48,527 nt of DNA from Desulfurobacteriaceae bacterium (lineage in GTDB: Bacteria > Aquificota > Aquificia > Desulfurobacteriales > Desulfurobacteriaceae). Position numbers and translations under genes: made by a program. Positions 27,491 to 38,008 of this stretch are shown here, piece after piece; the stretch's first letter is position 1; each line of letters opens with the position of its first letter. The stretch spans positions 14,742 to 63,268 of the forward strand of contig JALTBO010000098.1 of the NCBI GenBank assembly GCA_027075275.1, written 5' to 3'. Below the pieces are notes generated by a model. The model was not told the origin of the DNA and did no database searches. It saw only the letters and a program-made list of their open reading frames with translations.

Positions 27491-27516
27491 TTCACAAAAG
27501 TTTAAGGAAGTTCAAG

Positions 27517-28131
27517 ATGGATCTCTTTGAAATCAGGAACTGGTTTGCCCACAACCTCTGTGGCTATTTGAGGGAAAAGGAGGAACAGGACTTTTTAAAA
27601 CTAAAAGCCGTTATTTCTTCCGTTTTTTCTGAGAATTCGGATATACCAGAAGCCGTTTTAGAAGAAGTAGTTTCGGAATTTCCCCTCTTTGAAAGGGAAG
27701 GAACTTTTCTGAAGTTTGTCCCCGACGACCCGGTTACAGAGGAGTATGTAAGGGAAAAGGCGGAAAAGTACAGGGAGTTTTTGAGGGAGCTCCCAGCCGA
27801 TTTTGAACCTGTTGAGGAGGATATAGAGAAGAACGTCCAAATGGCACGCCTCCTGTTTGAGAAAGGACTCTACTTTGAAGTTCATGAGATTTTAGAAGAA
27901 ATCTGGATGGGAGAATTTGGAAGGGAAAGGGACTTCCTCCAGGCCTTAATCCAGATAGGGGTTGCCTACTACCACCTCTCAAACTACAACACCCGAGGAT
28001 TTAAACTCCTCCTTGAGAACGCTTTAGAGCTCCTTGAGAACTATTCTGGAACGGTTCACACTGTCAACGTTGATAAACTTAAAGAGGATATTAAGAAAGC
28101 TATGGAGACTGAAGAGATTATCTCCTTTTAG
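27517..28131 (+). CDS. DUF309-family protein
   Basis: ARLLFEKGLYFEVHEILEEIWMGEFGRERDFLQALIQIGVAYYHL. Confidence 0.85.
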   Translation: MDLFEIRNWFAHNLCGYLREKEEQDFLKLKAVISSVFSENSDIPEAVLEEVVSEFPLFEREGTFLKFVPDDPVTEEYVREKAEKYREFLRELPADFEPVEEDIEKNVQMARLLFEKGLYFEVHEILEEIWMGEFGRERDFLQALIQIGVAYYHLSNYNTRGFKLLLENALELLENYSGTVHTVNVDKLKEDIKKAMETEEIISF

Positions 28132-28136
28132 GGGAA

Positions 28137-28454
28137 ATGATGGGAGTTCTTGCTGTTCTAACAACCTTTCCGGACAGGAAGTCTGCAGAATCTATACTGA
28201 AAACCCTTGTGGAGGAGAGGCTTTCAGCCTGCGCTCAAGTTGCTGGAGAGATAAAGAGCTTCTACTGGTGGGAAGGGAAAGTTGAGGAGGGGAAGGAGTA
28301 TCTGGCCATTTTGAAGACAACAGAAAAGACTTACCCGGAGCTTGAGAGGAGACTGGCGGAGCTCCACCCCTACGAGGTTCCACAGATAGTTGCCCTTCCA
28401 TCCTTTGCCGTTTTTACCCCTTACCTGAAGTGGTTAGAAGAAGAGGTTAAGTAG
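28137..28454 (+). CDS. cutA: Divalent-cation tolerance protein CutA
   Basis: VLTTFPDRKSAESILKTLVEERLSACAQV, LHPYEVPQIVALP. Confidence 0.95.
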   Translation: MMGVLAVLTTFPDRKSAESILKTLVEERLSACAQVAGEIKSFYWWEGKVEEGKEYLAILKTTEKTYPELERRLAELHPYEVPQIVALPSFAVFTPYLKWLEEEVK

Positions 28455-28455
28455 C

Positions 28456-29244
28456 TTGGAAGTTTACATTCTCCTCTTTACTGCCGGGATAGTTGCCGGT
28501 TTCGCCGCCGGTCTTTTCGGAATAGGAGGAGGAGTAATACTTGTTCCCTTATTTAACTATTTCTTTACTTCCTACCTTGGGGTTCCTGAGGAAATAGGTT
28601 TTAAGATTTCTGTAGCTACAAGCCTTGCTGTTATAACGGTTTCAACTCTATTTACATCGGGTCTTCACGTAGTAAGTGGGAAGGTTGACATTAGAGAGCT
28701 CCTCAAACTCCTTCCCTGGATATTTGCCGGTATTCTCTTTGGTGTTCTCTTTTCCCACTTCGTTTCAGGCCACGTTTTGAAAAAGATATTCGGCCTTTTC
28801 CTGCTCCTGCTGAGTGTTAAGCTGATTACAGATAGGGGGGGAGCTCCCAAATTCTCATTCAAAGAGAACGTTCTCCTTCCTGCTGTCCTCCTATTATCTG
28901 CCTTTTCCAGCGCCCTTTTGGGAATAGGTGGTGGAGTTGTTGTTAACACCCTTCTTTTCAGCCTCTCTCAAATTGAAACTAAACGGGTTGTTGCCCTTGC
29001 ATCTGTTATTTCATTTATAAACGCCTTCCTTGGGACTATTCTCTACATGGTTGTTCCAGCCCATAGAGTTCTGAGCTGGCAGGTTGGCTACATCTACATT
29101 CCGGCAGCTCTTTTTGTTGCCCTTGGGGGAATTATCGGAAGCAGGTTTGGGGTTAAGCTCCTCCACAGGATGAACCAGCATCTTTTAAGAAAACTTTTCG
29201 GCCTTCTCCTTGTTCTTATTGGACTGAAGATGTTGATAAAGTGA
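28456..29244 (+). CDS. TauE/SafE family permease
   Basis: GFAAGLFGIGGGVILVPLF and ALLGIGGGVVVNTLLF repeats. Confidence 0.92.
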   Translation: MEVYILLFTAGIVAGFAAGLFGIGGGVILVPLFNYFFTSYLGVPEEIGFKISVATSLAVITVSTLFTSGLHVVSGKVDIRELLKLLPWIFAGILFGVLFSHFVSGHVLKKIFGLFLLLLSVKLITDRGGAPKFSFKENVLLPAVLLLSAFSSALLGIGGGVVVNTLLFSLSQIETKRVVALASVISFINAFLGTILYMVVPAHRVLSWQVGYIYIPAALFVALGGIIGSRFGVKLLHRMNQHLLRKLFGLLLVLIGLKMLIK

Positions 29245-29261
29245 AAGGGAAGGAACCCTCC

Positions 29262-30521
29262 TTAGAAGGTTCCTCCTCCGTGGGAGTGGCACGTTACACA
29301 GGCGCCGCTGTAGTGTCCCTGAACGTCTATAGGAAGACCAAGGCCGTTGACTTGAGAGTAGCTTACCGTTCCTCCGTGGCAGGCAGCACAGAGAGATGGG
29401 ACAGTGCTCCTGTTGGCATCAATTGAGGAGTCATCATTTTTAACAGGAAGGTTTACATAAGCCTTCAGGTCTTCGGGGTTGGAAAGGTTGTAGCGTCTAT
29501 TTTGAGCGTAGATTCCCCCGGAGTAGCTCAGGTCTGTAAAGAAAGCTGTAGTTTGGGGATCTACCAGTGCGTATTTGATCTCTGATGAGTTGTCTACCTG
29601 TTTAACCTGTTTTACGACTGTTAAGGTCTCTCCTACTTTTTCAACAATCAGCTTGTCGTTGTTGCTTCCGTGGGGGTTGTGGCAGTCAACACATTCAAGG
29701 GCTGCGTGTTTTGTGTGGAAGAGGAGCTCCCCAGATAGAGTTATGTTCTTAAACAGTTTGTCTCCAGCTGAGTAGGTTCCTTCTCCGTGCCAGTTTCCAC
29801 TCCAGAAAGTTGCAATGTCCGGTGGGTTTTCCGGAGGTGTTACTTTTGTATCGGCCTGTCCGTCTCCGTTTGTATCTGCTAAGGGTTCTTCTGATACAGT
29901 TCCCCAGCCGTTTGAGTGGCAGGTTAGACAGAGTTCCTGAGAGTTTCTCTTAAACGTTCCACCAAGTTTTCCAAAATCGGTTTCAGGTTCAACAATTCCG
30001 TCCATATCCGGCTGCCAGTGGCAGACAACACAGTCAAAGTCATCAATCTTTCCGTTTCCGTTAAAGTCGTGGAAGTGTTTTCTTCCGGAAGTTCCTCTGT
30101 AGAAGTGAAGTCTCTCAAAGTTGTCGTGGCAGACTAGACATTTCCTCTCTACAGGCTCTCCTGTTCCCGTTTTTGTGGCTCCGTTTGTTCCGTGGCACGC
30201 AGAGCAGACGAGGATTGAATTGTTCCTGCCTACTTTCTCTACAGCATTATCAATGAGAGTCTGGTACCTATCTGCCGGCATATCCGGAGTTGCCATAGTG
30301 TGCTTAAAGTTCTGGTGACATCCAAGACAGTCGCTCTGCCCCCAGCCGTCTTTGTGGTTTTCGGGGGTTAGGTAAGGAGCGCTTCTCTTTGCAACGTTTA
30401 TTCCAAAGTCTCTGTAGTGGACGTCTGGTTTAGCAATTCCTCCGCCACCCCCACCGCAGCCTGCGGTTAAAAGGAGAGCTCCCGCCACAAGAAGCAGCCT
30501 TCTCACAGTTCCCTCCACCAA
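29262..30521 (-). CDS. Octaheme c-type cytochrome lipoprotein
   Basis: Eight CxxCH motifs counted; lipobox LLTAGC; Ca-loop-like DFNGNGKIDDFD and DTNGDGQAD. Confidence 0.92.
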   Translation of the reverse strand: MVEGTVRRLLLVAGALLLTAGCGGGGGGIAKPDVHYRDFGINVAKRSAPYLTPENHKDGWGQSDCLGCHQNFKHTMATPDMPADRYQTLIDNAVEKVGRNNSILVCSACHGTNGATKTGTGEPVERKCLVCHDNFERLHFYRGTSGRKHFHDFNGNGKIDDFDCVVCHWQPDMDGIVEPETDFGKLGGTFKRNSQELCLTCHSNGWGTVSEEPLADTNGDGQADTKVTPPENPPDIATFWSGNWHGEGTYSAGDKLFKNITLSGELLFHTKHAALECVDCHNPHGSNNDKLIVEKVGETLTVVKQVKQVDNSSEIKYALVDPQTTAFFTDLSYSGGIYAQNRRYNLSNPEDLKAYVNLPVKNDDSSIDANRSTVPSLCAACHGGTVSYSQVNGLGLPIDVQGHYSGACVTCHSHGGGTF

Positions 30522-30564
30522 TTGAAAAAGAAGAAAATAAACGATTCAAAATCGTATTATACGA

Positions 30565-31227
30565 TTATCCTTTTAGCGTGTAAATTGTTGCCATACCAAA
30601 CATGAGAGGTTTGTAGCTTCCTCCTTTAAATCCCACTGTTCTGGCAAGATTGAGGAGTTCTTCATAGTGGGGAAAGTTTACAATTGTCTCGTAGAGGTGC
30701 TTTGTTACGTCTGCCTTAGACCGGAGCTTTCCCAATGGAAGCATTATCCTCTTTAAGAACTGAAGGAATAAAAACTTCAGCGCCGGGTTTTTTGGAATTG
30801 AAACCTCTAAAATCCTTGCTTCTCCTCCACTTTTAAGAACCCGTCTGATTTCAGACAGCCCTTTCTCCGGGTTCTCAAAGTGCCTCAGGCCTAAAGAGAC
30901 TATAACGGTGTCAAAGGTTTTATCGGGGAAAGGTGTGTTCAGTGCGTCTCCCCTAACAAAGAGCATTTCAGGATATTTCTCTTTTGCTACTTTCAGCATG
31001 GGAAGTGAATAGTCAAGCCCTACAACCGATTCTGCTTTATTTAGGAGGAGAGCTCCCGCATCACCCGTTCCGCAGGCAAGATCTAAAACTTTGCCAGGTT
31101 TTTCCAGACCTTTAACCAGTTCCCTTTGCCACTTAGGGATAATTCCTAAAGAGAGGAACCTTGAGATTGAGTCATACCTGTGTGCAATCCTGTCAAATAT
31201 TTCAACTCCTACCGGTTTTTTCTCCAA
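30565..31227 (-). CDS. ubiE: Demethylmenaquinone methyltransferase / UbiE
   Basis: FDRIAHRYDSISRFLSLGIIPKWQRELV, VLDLACGTGD, SLGLRHFENPEKGLSEIRRVL. Confidence 0.93.
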   Translation of the reverse strand: MEKKPVGVEIFDRIAHRYDSISRFLSLGIIPKWQRELVKGLEKPGKVLDLACGTGDAGALLLNKAESVVGLDYSLPMLKVAKEKYPEMLFVRGDALNTPFPDKTFDTVIVSLGLRHFENPEKGLSEIRRVLKSGGEARILEVSIPKNPALKFLFLQFLKRIMLPLGKLRSKADVTKHLYETIVNFPHYEELLNLARTVGFKGGSYKPLMFGMATIYTLKG

Positions 31228-31293
31228 CCTGATAACCTCTAACGGTTTTAGATAACTATTTTAGAATAGCCAAAACGTTAGCTGGAGAGAGAG

Positions 31294-33264
31294 ATGGTTA
31301 TCGTAGGCGTTGATACAGGGGGAACCTTTACAGACTTTATCTACCTGAAGGACGGTAAGTGGCAGGTTTTAAAACTCCTCTCAACGCCCCACAACCCTGC
31401 AGAGGCCGTTCTTAAAGGCCTTTCAGAGATTGGAGGAGAGGAGAGGAGAATAACCCACGGAACAACCGTTGCAACAAACGCAGTTCTTGAGAGGAAGGGG
31501 GCAAAAACGGCCTTCATAACAAATAGAGGTTTTGAAGACCTTTTAGAGATAGGGAGGCAGAACAGGGAGGAGCTCTACTCCTTCAGGGTAAGGAAGGTTA
31601 AACACCTTGTTCCCGGGGAGCTCACTTTTGGCCTTTCGTGCAGGCTCAACTCTAAAGGGAAGCACGTTGAAACTCTTAAAGAGGAAGAGGTTGAAGAGCT
31701 TGTAGAGAAACTGAAATCTTCAGGTGTTGAGTCTGTTGCTGTTTCTTTCCTCTTTTCGTTCTTAAACCCTGAAGACGAGATTAAAGTGAAGGAAATCCTT
31801 GAGAGGGAGGGATTTCCCGTCTCCGTCTCCTCAGAGATAGTTCCAGAGTTCAGGGAGTTTGAGAGGGCTTCAACGGCAGTTGTAAACGCCTACGTTATGC
31901 CGAAAATGAAGGGATACATCAGCTTCTTAGCTGAGAACCTTAAGGAGAAGGATACTCTCAGGATTATGCAGTCAAACGGAGGTGTTATCTCTCCGAAAAC
32001 TGCCGTTAAAGAGCCTGTTAGAACGGTTCTCTCAGGCCCTGCAGGTGGAGTTGTTGGAGCATGGAAGGTAGGGAAATTAGCAGGCTTTGAGAAGCTCATA
32101 ACCTTTGACATGGGTGGAACCTCAACCGACGTTTCGCTGATAGACGGAAGGCCTAAGCTCTCCGTTGAGTCAAAGATAGCAGGTTTGCCTGTAAAGGTTC
32201 CGGTAATTGAGATACACACCGTTGGTGCCGGTGGAGGTTCAATCGCCTGGGTTGACAGCGGGGGGGCTCTCCAGGTGGGCCCTGAGAGTGCCGGCGCAGA
32301 CCCGGGTCCAATATGCTACGGAAAGGGAGAGAGAATAACCGTTACAGACGCCAACCTCTTTTTAGGCCGTTTAGACCCGGAACACTTCCTTGGCGGGAAG
32401 ATGAAGCTCTACCCGGAAAGGCTTAAACCTTACTTTGAGGAGATGGCTAAAAGGTTAGGGATAACACCTATAGAGCTCGCTGAAGGTATTTTAGAGATAG
32501 CAAATACAAAAATGGCGAAGGCCTTAAGGGTAATCTCCGTTGAGAGGGGATACGACCCTGAGGAGTTTACCCTTCTCTCCTTTGGCGGTGCTGGTGGAAT
32601 GCACGCAGCCTACCTTGCAAGGGAGCTCTCCATACCCCGTGTCCTTATTCCCAAAAACCCTGGGATTCTCTCGGCCCTCGGAATGGTTCTCTCAGATGTT
32701 GTTAAAGACTACTCCAGAACCGTTATGCTGAAAGAGGAGGAAGCGACGGCCGAAATCCTTGAGGAGCACTTCAAAGAACTTGAGGAGAGGGCTAAAGCAG
32801 AGATGGAGAAAGAGGGTTTTGAGGGGGAGCTCCTCTTAGAGAGGCACTTAGACCTCCGCTACAGGGGGCAGTCTTTTGAGATAACGGTTCCCTACTCAGA
32901 GGAGTTTAAGAAATCGTTTGAGAAGGCCCACGAGAAACTCTACGGATACAGACACAGCAGAGACGTTGAAGTTGTTAACGTTCGGCTAAGGGCAGTTGGG
33001 ATAACGGAAAAGCCCTCTTTTGAGCCCTTAAAGGAGTGTGGAGAGGGATTCCCGGAGGGAGCTCTCTTAAAGTGCAGAAAGGTTTACTTTGACGGTGAGT
33101 GGATAGAAACTCCGGTTCTTAACAGGGAAAAGCTCCTTCCAGGCCACCAGTTTAAAGGCCCTGCAGTTATTGTTGAATACAGCTCAACAACGGTTGTTCC
33201 ACCCTTTGCTGAAGTGAGAGTTGACAGCTTTGGAAACCTCATCTTAGAGGTGGAGAATGGTTAA
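31294..33264 (+). CDS. hyuA: Hydantoinase/oxoprolinase subunit A
   Basis: GVDTGGTFTDF, HGTTVATNAVLERKGA, FDMGGTSTDVSLI. Confidence 0.95.
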   Translation: MVIVGVDTGGTFTDFIYLKDGKWQVLKLLSTPHNPAEAVLKGLSEIGGEERRITHGTTVATNAVLERKGAKTAFITNRGFEDLLEIGRQNREELYSFRVRKVKHLVPGELTFGLSCRLNSKGKHVETLKEEEVEELVEKLKSSGVESVAVSFLFSFLNPEDEIKVKEILEREGFPVSVSSEIVPEFREFERASTAVVNAYVMPKMKGYISFLAENLKEKDTLRIMQSNGGVISPKTAVKEPVRTVLSGPAGGVVGAWKVGKLAGFEKLITFDMGGTSTDVSLIDGRPKLSVESKIAGLPVKVPVIEIHTVGAGGGSIAWVDSGGALQVGPESAGADPGPICYGKGERITVTDANLFLGRLDPEHFLGGKMKLYPERLKPYFEEMAKRLGITPIELAEGILEIANTKMAKALRVISVERGYDPEEFTLLSFGGAGGMHAAYLARELSIPRVLIPKNPGILSALGMVLSDVVKDYSRTVMLKEEEATAEILEEHFKELEERAKAEMEKEGFEGELLLERHLDLRYRGQSFEITVPYSEEFKKSFEKAHEKLYGYRHSRDVEVVNVRLRAVGITEKPSFEPLKECGEGFPEGALLKCRKVYFDGEWIETPVLNREKLLPGHQFKGPAVIVEYSSTTVVPPFAEVRVDSFGNLILEVENG

Positions 33265-34795
33265 CCCGATAAAGCTTGAGGTGATAAAGAACGCCCTTAT
33301 CTCAGTTGCCGAGGAGATGGGGGCGGTTCTCCAGAGGACCGCCTTTTCACCCAACATAAAGGAGAGGAGGGACTTCTCCTGTGCTATCTTTGACCGCCAC
33401 GGTCGGATGGTTGCTCAGGCTGCCCATATCCCCGTCCACCTTGGCTCAATGCCTATGTCTGTAAGGAGTGTTGTTGAAAACGTTAAGCTGAAAGAAGGAG
33501 ATATGGCCGTTGTCAACGACCCCTTTAAAGGGGGAACACACCTTCCAGACATAACCGTTGTTGCTCCCGTTTACTTTAAGGGGGAGCTCCTCTTCTACGT
33601 TGCAAACCGTGCCCACCACTCAGACGTTGGTGGAATAACTCCCGGTTCAATGCCCCTCTCAACTTCAATTTTCCAGGAAGGTTTAGTAATTCCGCCGGTT
33701 AAGTGCGTTGAAAACGGAGAGGTTTTAACCGATTTCCTGAACCTTTTAAAGGCCAACACAAGAACTCCCGATGAGAGGGAGGGAGACTTTAAAGCTCAAA
33801 TTATGGCAAACAGAATCGGGATGAGGAGATTAAGGGAGCTCCTTGAGAAGTACGGTTCAGAGTTCCTTGAAGCCTACTCTGAAGCCCTCTTAGACTACTC
33901 AGAGAGGATGATGAGGAAGGTAATCTCCGAAATCCCCGACGGCGTTTACACCTCTGGAGACTTCTTAGACGACGACGGAGCGGGAAACAGGAATGTAAGG
34001 ATAAGGGTTGTTCTTACCGTAAAAGGAGATGAGGCAACAGTTGACTTCTCACCATCAGACCCTCAGGTTCGTGGCTGTTTGAACGCAGTTCGCTCAATAG
34101 TTGTCTCGTCAACCCTCTACGTTTTCAGGTGTCTGGCAGGAGAGGAGATACCCACGAACGAGGGAATATTAAGGCCGATAAAGGTTATAACGAAGCCGGG
34201 AACCGTTGTTGACGCTGAGTTCCCTGCGGCAGTTTCAGGTGGAAACGTTGAGACCTCTCAGAGGATAACAGACGTTTTACTCGGAGCTCTCTCAAAAGCC
34301 GTTCCTGAGAGAATCCCTGCAGCCTCTCAGGGGACGATGAACAATCTGACCTTTGGAAACGAGAAGTTTACCTACTACGAAACAATTGGAGGGGGAGCTG
34401 GAGCGGGGAACGGCTTTGACGGAGCAAGCGCTGTCCACACCCATATGACAAATACCCTCAACACTCCCGTTGAAGCCCTTGAGTTCCAGTTTCCCGTTAT
34501 GGTTACCCGCTACGGTGTGAGGAGAGGTTCCGGCGGAAGCGGAAGGTGGAGAGGGGGAGATGGGATTGTGAGGGAAATCCTCTTTTTAGAAGAAGTTGAC
34601 GTTACGGTTATATCGGAGAGGAGAGTCCACAGCCCCTACGGTTTAAACGGCGGAAAGCCGGGAAAGAGAGGAAGGAACGTTCTTATAGAGCCGGAAGGGG
34701 AGGAGGTGGAACTTCCTGCCAAGTTCACCCGCCGCTTTCACCCCGGTGAGAAACTGAGAATAGAAACTCCCGGAGGCGGCGGCTGGGGAAGTTAA
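33257..34795 (+). CDS. hyuB: Hydantoinase/oxoprolinase subunit B
   Basis: KERRDFSCAIFDRHGRMVAQAAHIPVHLGSM, NDPFKGGTHLPDIT, GGGGWGS end. Confidence 0.95.
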   Translation: MVNPIKLEVIKNALISVAEEMGAVLQRTAFSPNIKERRDFSCAIFDRHGRMVAQAAHIPVHLGSMPMSVRSVVENVKLKEGDMAVVNDPFKGGTHLPDITVVAPVYFKGELLFYVANRAHHSDVGGITPGSMPLSTSIFQEGLVIPPVKCVENGEVLTDFLNLLKANTRTPDEREGDFKAQIMANRIGMRRLRELLEKYGSEFLEAYSEALLDYSERMMRKVISEIPDGVYTSGDFLDDDGAGNRNVRIRVVLTVKGDEATVDFSPSDPQVRGCLNAVRSIVVSSTLYVFRCLAGEEIPTNEGILRPIKVITKPGTVVDAEFPAAVSGGNVETSQRITDVLLGALSKAVPERIPAASQGTMNNLTFGNEKFTYYETIGGGAGAGNGFDGASAVHTHMTNTLNTPVEALEFQFPVMVTRYGVRRGSGGSGRWRGGDGIVREILFLEEVDVTVISERRVHSPYGLNGGKPGKRGRNVLIEPEGEEVELPAKFTRRFHPGEKLRIETPGGGGWGS

Positions 34796-34827
34796 GGTTT
34801 CTTTTTAAAACCAAATCGGATATATTT

Positions 34828-34901
34828 CCCGTTGAAAACTCACCGGCCAGACTCCGGAAGGGGTGCCCTTTACGGGTTCTTCCGGAGGATGAAGGCTCGG
34901 G
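34828..34901 (+). promoter_or_regulatory. Candidate structured mRNA leader upstream of rpsB
   Basis: Nested pairings CCCG/CGGG, GCC/GGC and CTCCGGAAG/CTTCCGGAG (9 bp) with an inner CCC/GGG hairpin. Confidence 0.5.
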
Positions 34902-34928
34902 AGGAAAAACCCATATCAGGAGGTAGAA

Positions 34929-35795
34929 ATGTCTGAAGAGATGAAAGAACAGCAGCCTCAGGAAACTCAGGAGGCTCAGGAAGTTCAGCAGGAGCAGACT
35001 CAGGAAGTTCAGGAGCAGGAGACCTTTAAGCCAAGGCCGCCGGGCCAGAGAGTTACGATGAAGGAGCTCCTTGAGGCCGGCGTCCACTTCGGCCACCAGA
35101 AGGAGCGCTGGAACCCCAAGATGAAGAAGTTCATCTTCACAGAGCGTAACGGCATCCACATCATTGACCTTCAGCAGACCATCAAGTACTTTGAGGAGGC
35201 CTACGACTACATTGCAGACCTTGTTGCAAACGGCGGAACAGTTCTCTTTGTCTGCACAAAGAAGCAGGGTCAGGACATTGTAGAGGAAGAGGCCAAGCGC
35301 TGTGGAATGTTCTACGTTAACAAGAGGTGGTTAGGTGGAACCCTCACAAACTTCCAGACCATCAGGAAGTCTGTTTACAAACTGAAGATGCTCAAGAAGA
35401 TGGAAGAAGAAGGGGTTTTAGAGCAGCTTCCTAAGAAAGAGGCTGTAAAACTCCGCAGGAAGAAGGAGAAGCTTGAAAAGTACATCGGTGGTATTGAGAA
35501 CATGAACCGCCTTCCTGATGCCCTCTTCATCGTTGACATCGTTAGGGAAGAAAACGCCGTTAGGGAGGCAAGGAAAGCAGGAGTTCCTATCGTTGCCCTC
35601 GTTGATACAAACGCAGACCCGGATCTCGTAGACTACCCGATTCCTGCAAACGACGATGCCATCAGAGCTATTAAACTTCTCACATCAAGAATTGCAGATG
35701 CGGTTCTTGAAGGAAAGATGAGGAGAGATGCGATAAAACTTGCTGAAGGTGAGGAAGCTGCCGAAGAAGAACTTGACTTCCTGCCAGAAGAGTAA
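34929..35795 (+). CDS. rpsB: 30S ribosomal protein S2 with Gln/Glu-rich N-terminal extension
   Basis: [41 protein letters not shown]; extra N-terminal ~40 aa. Confidence 0.98.
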   Translation: MSEEMKEQQPQETQEAQEVQQEQTQEVQEQETFKPRPPGQRVTMKELLEAGVHFGHQKERWNPKMKKFIFTERNGIHIIDLQQTIKYFEEAYDYIADLVANGGTVLFVCTKKQGQDIVEEEAKRCGMFYVNKRWLGGTLTNFQTIRKSVYKLKMLKKMEEEGVLEQLPKKEAVKLRRKKEKLEKYIGGIENMNRLPDALFIVDIVREENAVREARKAGVPIVALVDTNADPDLVDYPIPANDDAIRAIKLLTSRIADAVLEGKMRRDAIKLAEGEEAAEEELDFLPEE

Positions 35796-35810
35796 TTAAA
35801 GGAGGGGAAA

Positions 35811-36407
35811 ATGGCTGAAATAACAACTCAGATGATAAAGGAGCTCCGCGAGAAGACTGGAGCTGGAATAGTTGACTGTAAAAAGGCCCTCCAAGAGGCC
35901 GGCGGAGATATAGAGAAGGCCGTAGAGATACTCAGGAAGAAGGGTGCTGCTAAAGCTGCAAAGAAAGCTGAAAGGGCAACTGCCGAAGGAATCGTTGTCT
36001 CTTACATCCACGCAGGTGGTAAGGTGGGAGCTTTAGTTGAGCTCAACTGTGAAACAGACTTCGTTGCAAGAACGGAGGACTTTAAGAACTTAGGCCACGA
36101 GATAGCAATGCAGGTTGCCGCAATGGCTCCTGAGTACGTAAGCAGAGAGGAGGTTCCTGCTGAGGTAGTTGAAAAAGAGAAAGAGGTTCTCAAAGAGCAG
36201 GCACTTGCCGAGGGCAAGCCTGAGCACATAGTTGAGAAGATCGTTGAGGGAAGACTTTCCAAGTTCTTCTCCGAAAAGTGCCTCTTGGAACAGCCCTGGA
36301 TTAAAGATGACAGCAAAACAATAAAAGACCTTCTAACAGATTACATTACCAAGCTCGGCGAGAACATCAAAGTTAAGCGTTTCTGCCGTTTTGAAGTTGG
36401 CAAGTAA
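35811..36407 (+). CDS. tsf: Elongation factor Ts
   Basis: [38 protein letters not shown]. Confidence 0.98.
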   Translation: MAEITTQMIKELREKTGAGIVDCKKALQEAGGDIEKAVEILRKKGAAKAAKKAERATAEGIVVSYIHAGGKVGALVELNCETDFVARTEDFKNLGHEIAMQVAAMAPEYVSREEVPAEVVEKEKEVLKEQALAEGKPEHIVEKIVEGRLSKFFSEKCLLEQPWIKDDSKTIKDLLTDYITKLGENIKVKRFCRFEVGK

Positions 36408-36412
36408 TTCCC

Positions 36413-36432
36413 GGGGCGTTCTGCCCCCTTTT
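36413..36432 (+). terminator. GGGGC-gttct-GCCCC hairpin plus T-run, followed by TATAAT
   Basis: Read directly downstream of tsf. Confidence 0.7.
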
Positions 36433-36439
36433 CGTATAA

Positions 36440-37746
<1,307 letters not shown>

Positions 37747-37759
37747 GGAGGTGAGTAGA

Positions 37760-37936
37760 ATGGCTCACAAGATTGATCCTGAACTCTGCATCGGCTGTGG
37801 CGCATGTGCATCTGTATGCCCAACAAACGCCATCAGCCCAACTGACGATGGAAAATACTACATCAACCCAGACGACTGCATTGACTGCGGCGCCTGCGTG
37901 GAGGTCTGCCCAACAGACGCGATCTCAGCCGAGTAG
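37760..37936 (+). CDS. 2[4Fe-4S] ferredoxin
   Basis: CIGCGACASVCPTNAI and CIDCGACVEVCPTDAI; start adjusted to MAHKID. Confidence 0.95.
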   Translation: MAHKIDPELCIGCGACASVCPTNAISPTDDGKYYINPDDCIDCGACVEVCPTDAISAE

Positions 37937-37948
37937 TCGGCAACCATC

Positions 37949-37977
37949 GGGGGCGTTTGGCCCCCTTTTTAATTTTT
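37949..37977 (+). terminator. Rho-independent terminator GGGGGC-gtttg-GCCCCC-ttttt
   Basis: Perfect stem plus T-run. Confidence 0.85.
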
Positions 37978-38008
37978 TGATTTTGATAAGGATGGGTAAG
38001 GGGAAAAT

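Noticed and set aside
31228-31293. Imperfect inverted repeat (AACGGTTTTA...CAAAACGTT) between ubiE and hyuA
   Set aside because: Too imperfect to call an operator without comparative data.
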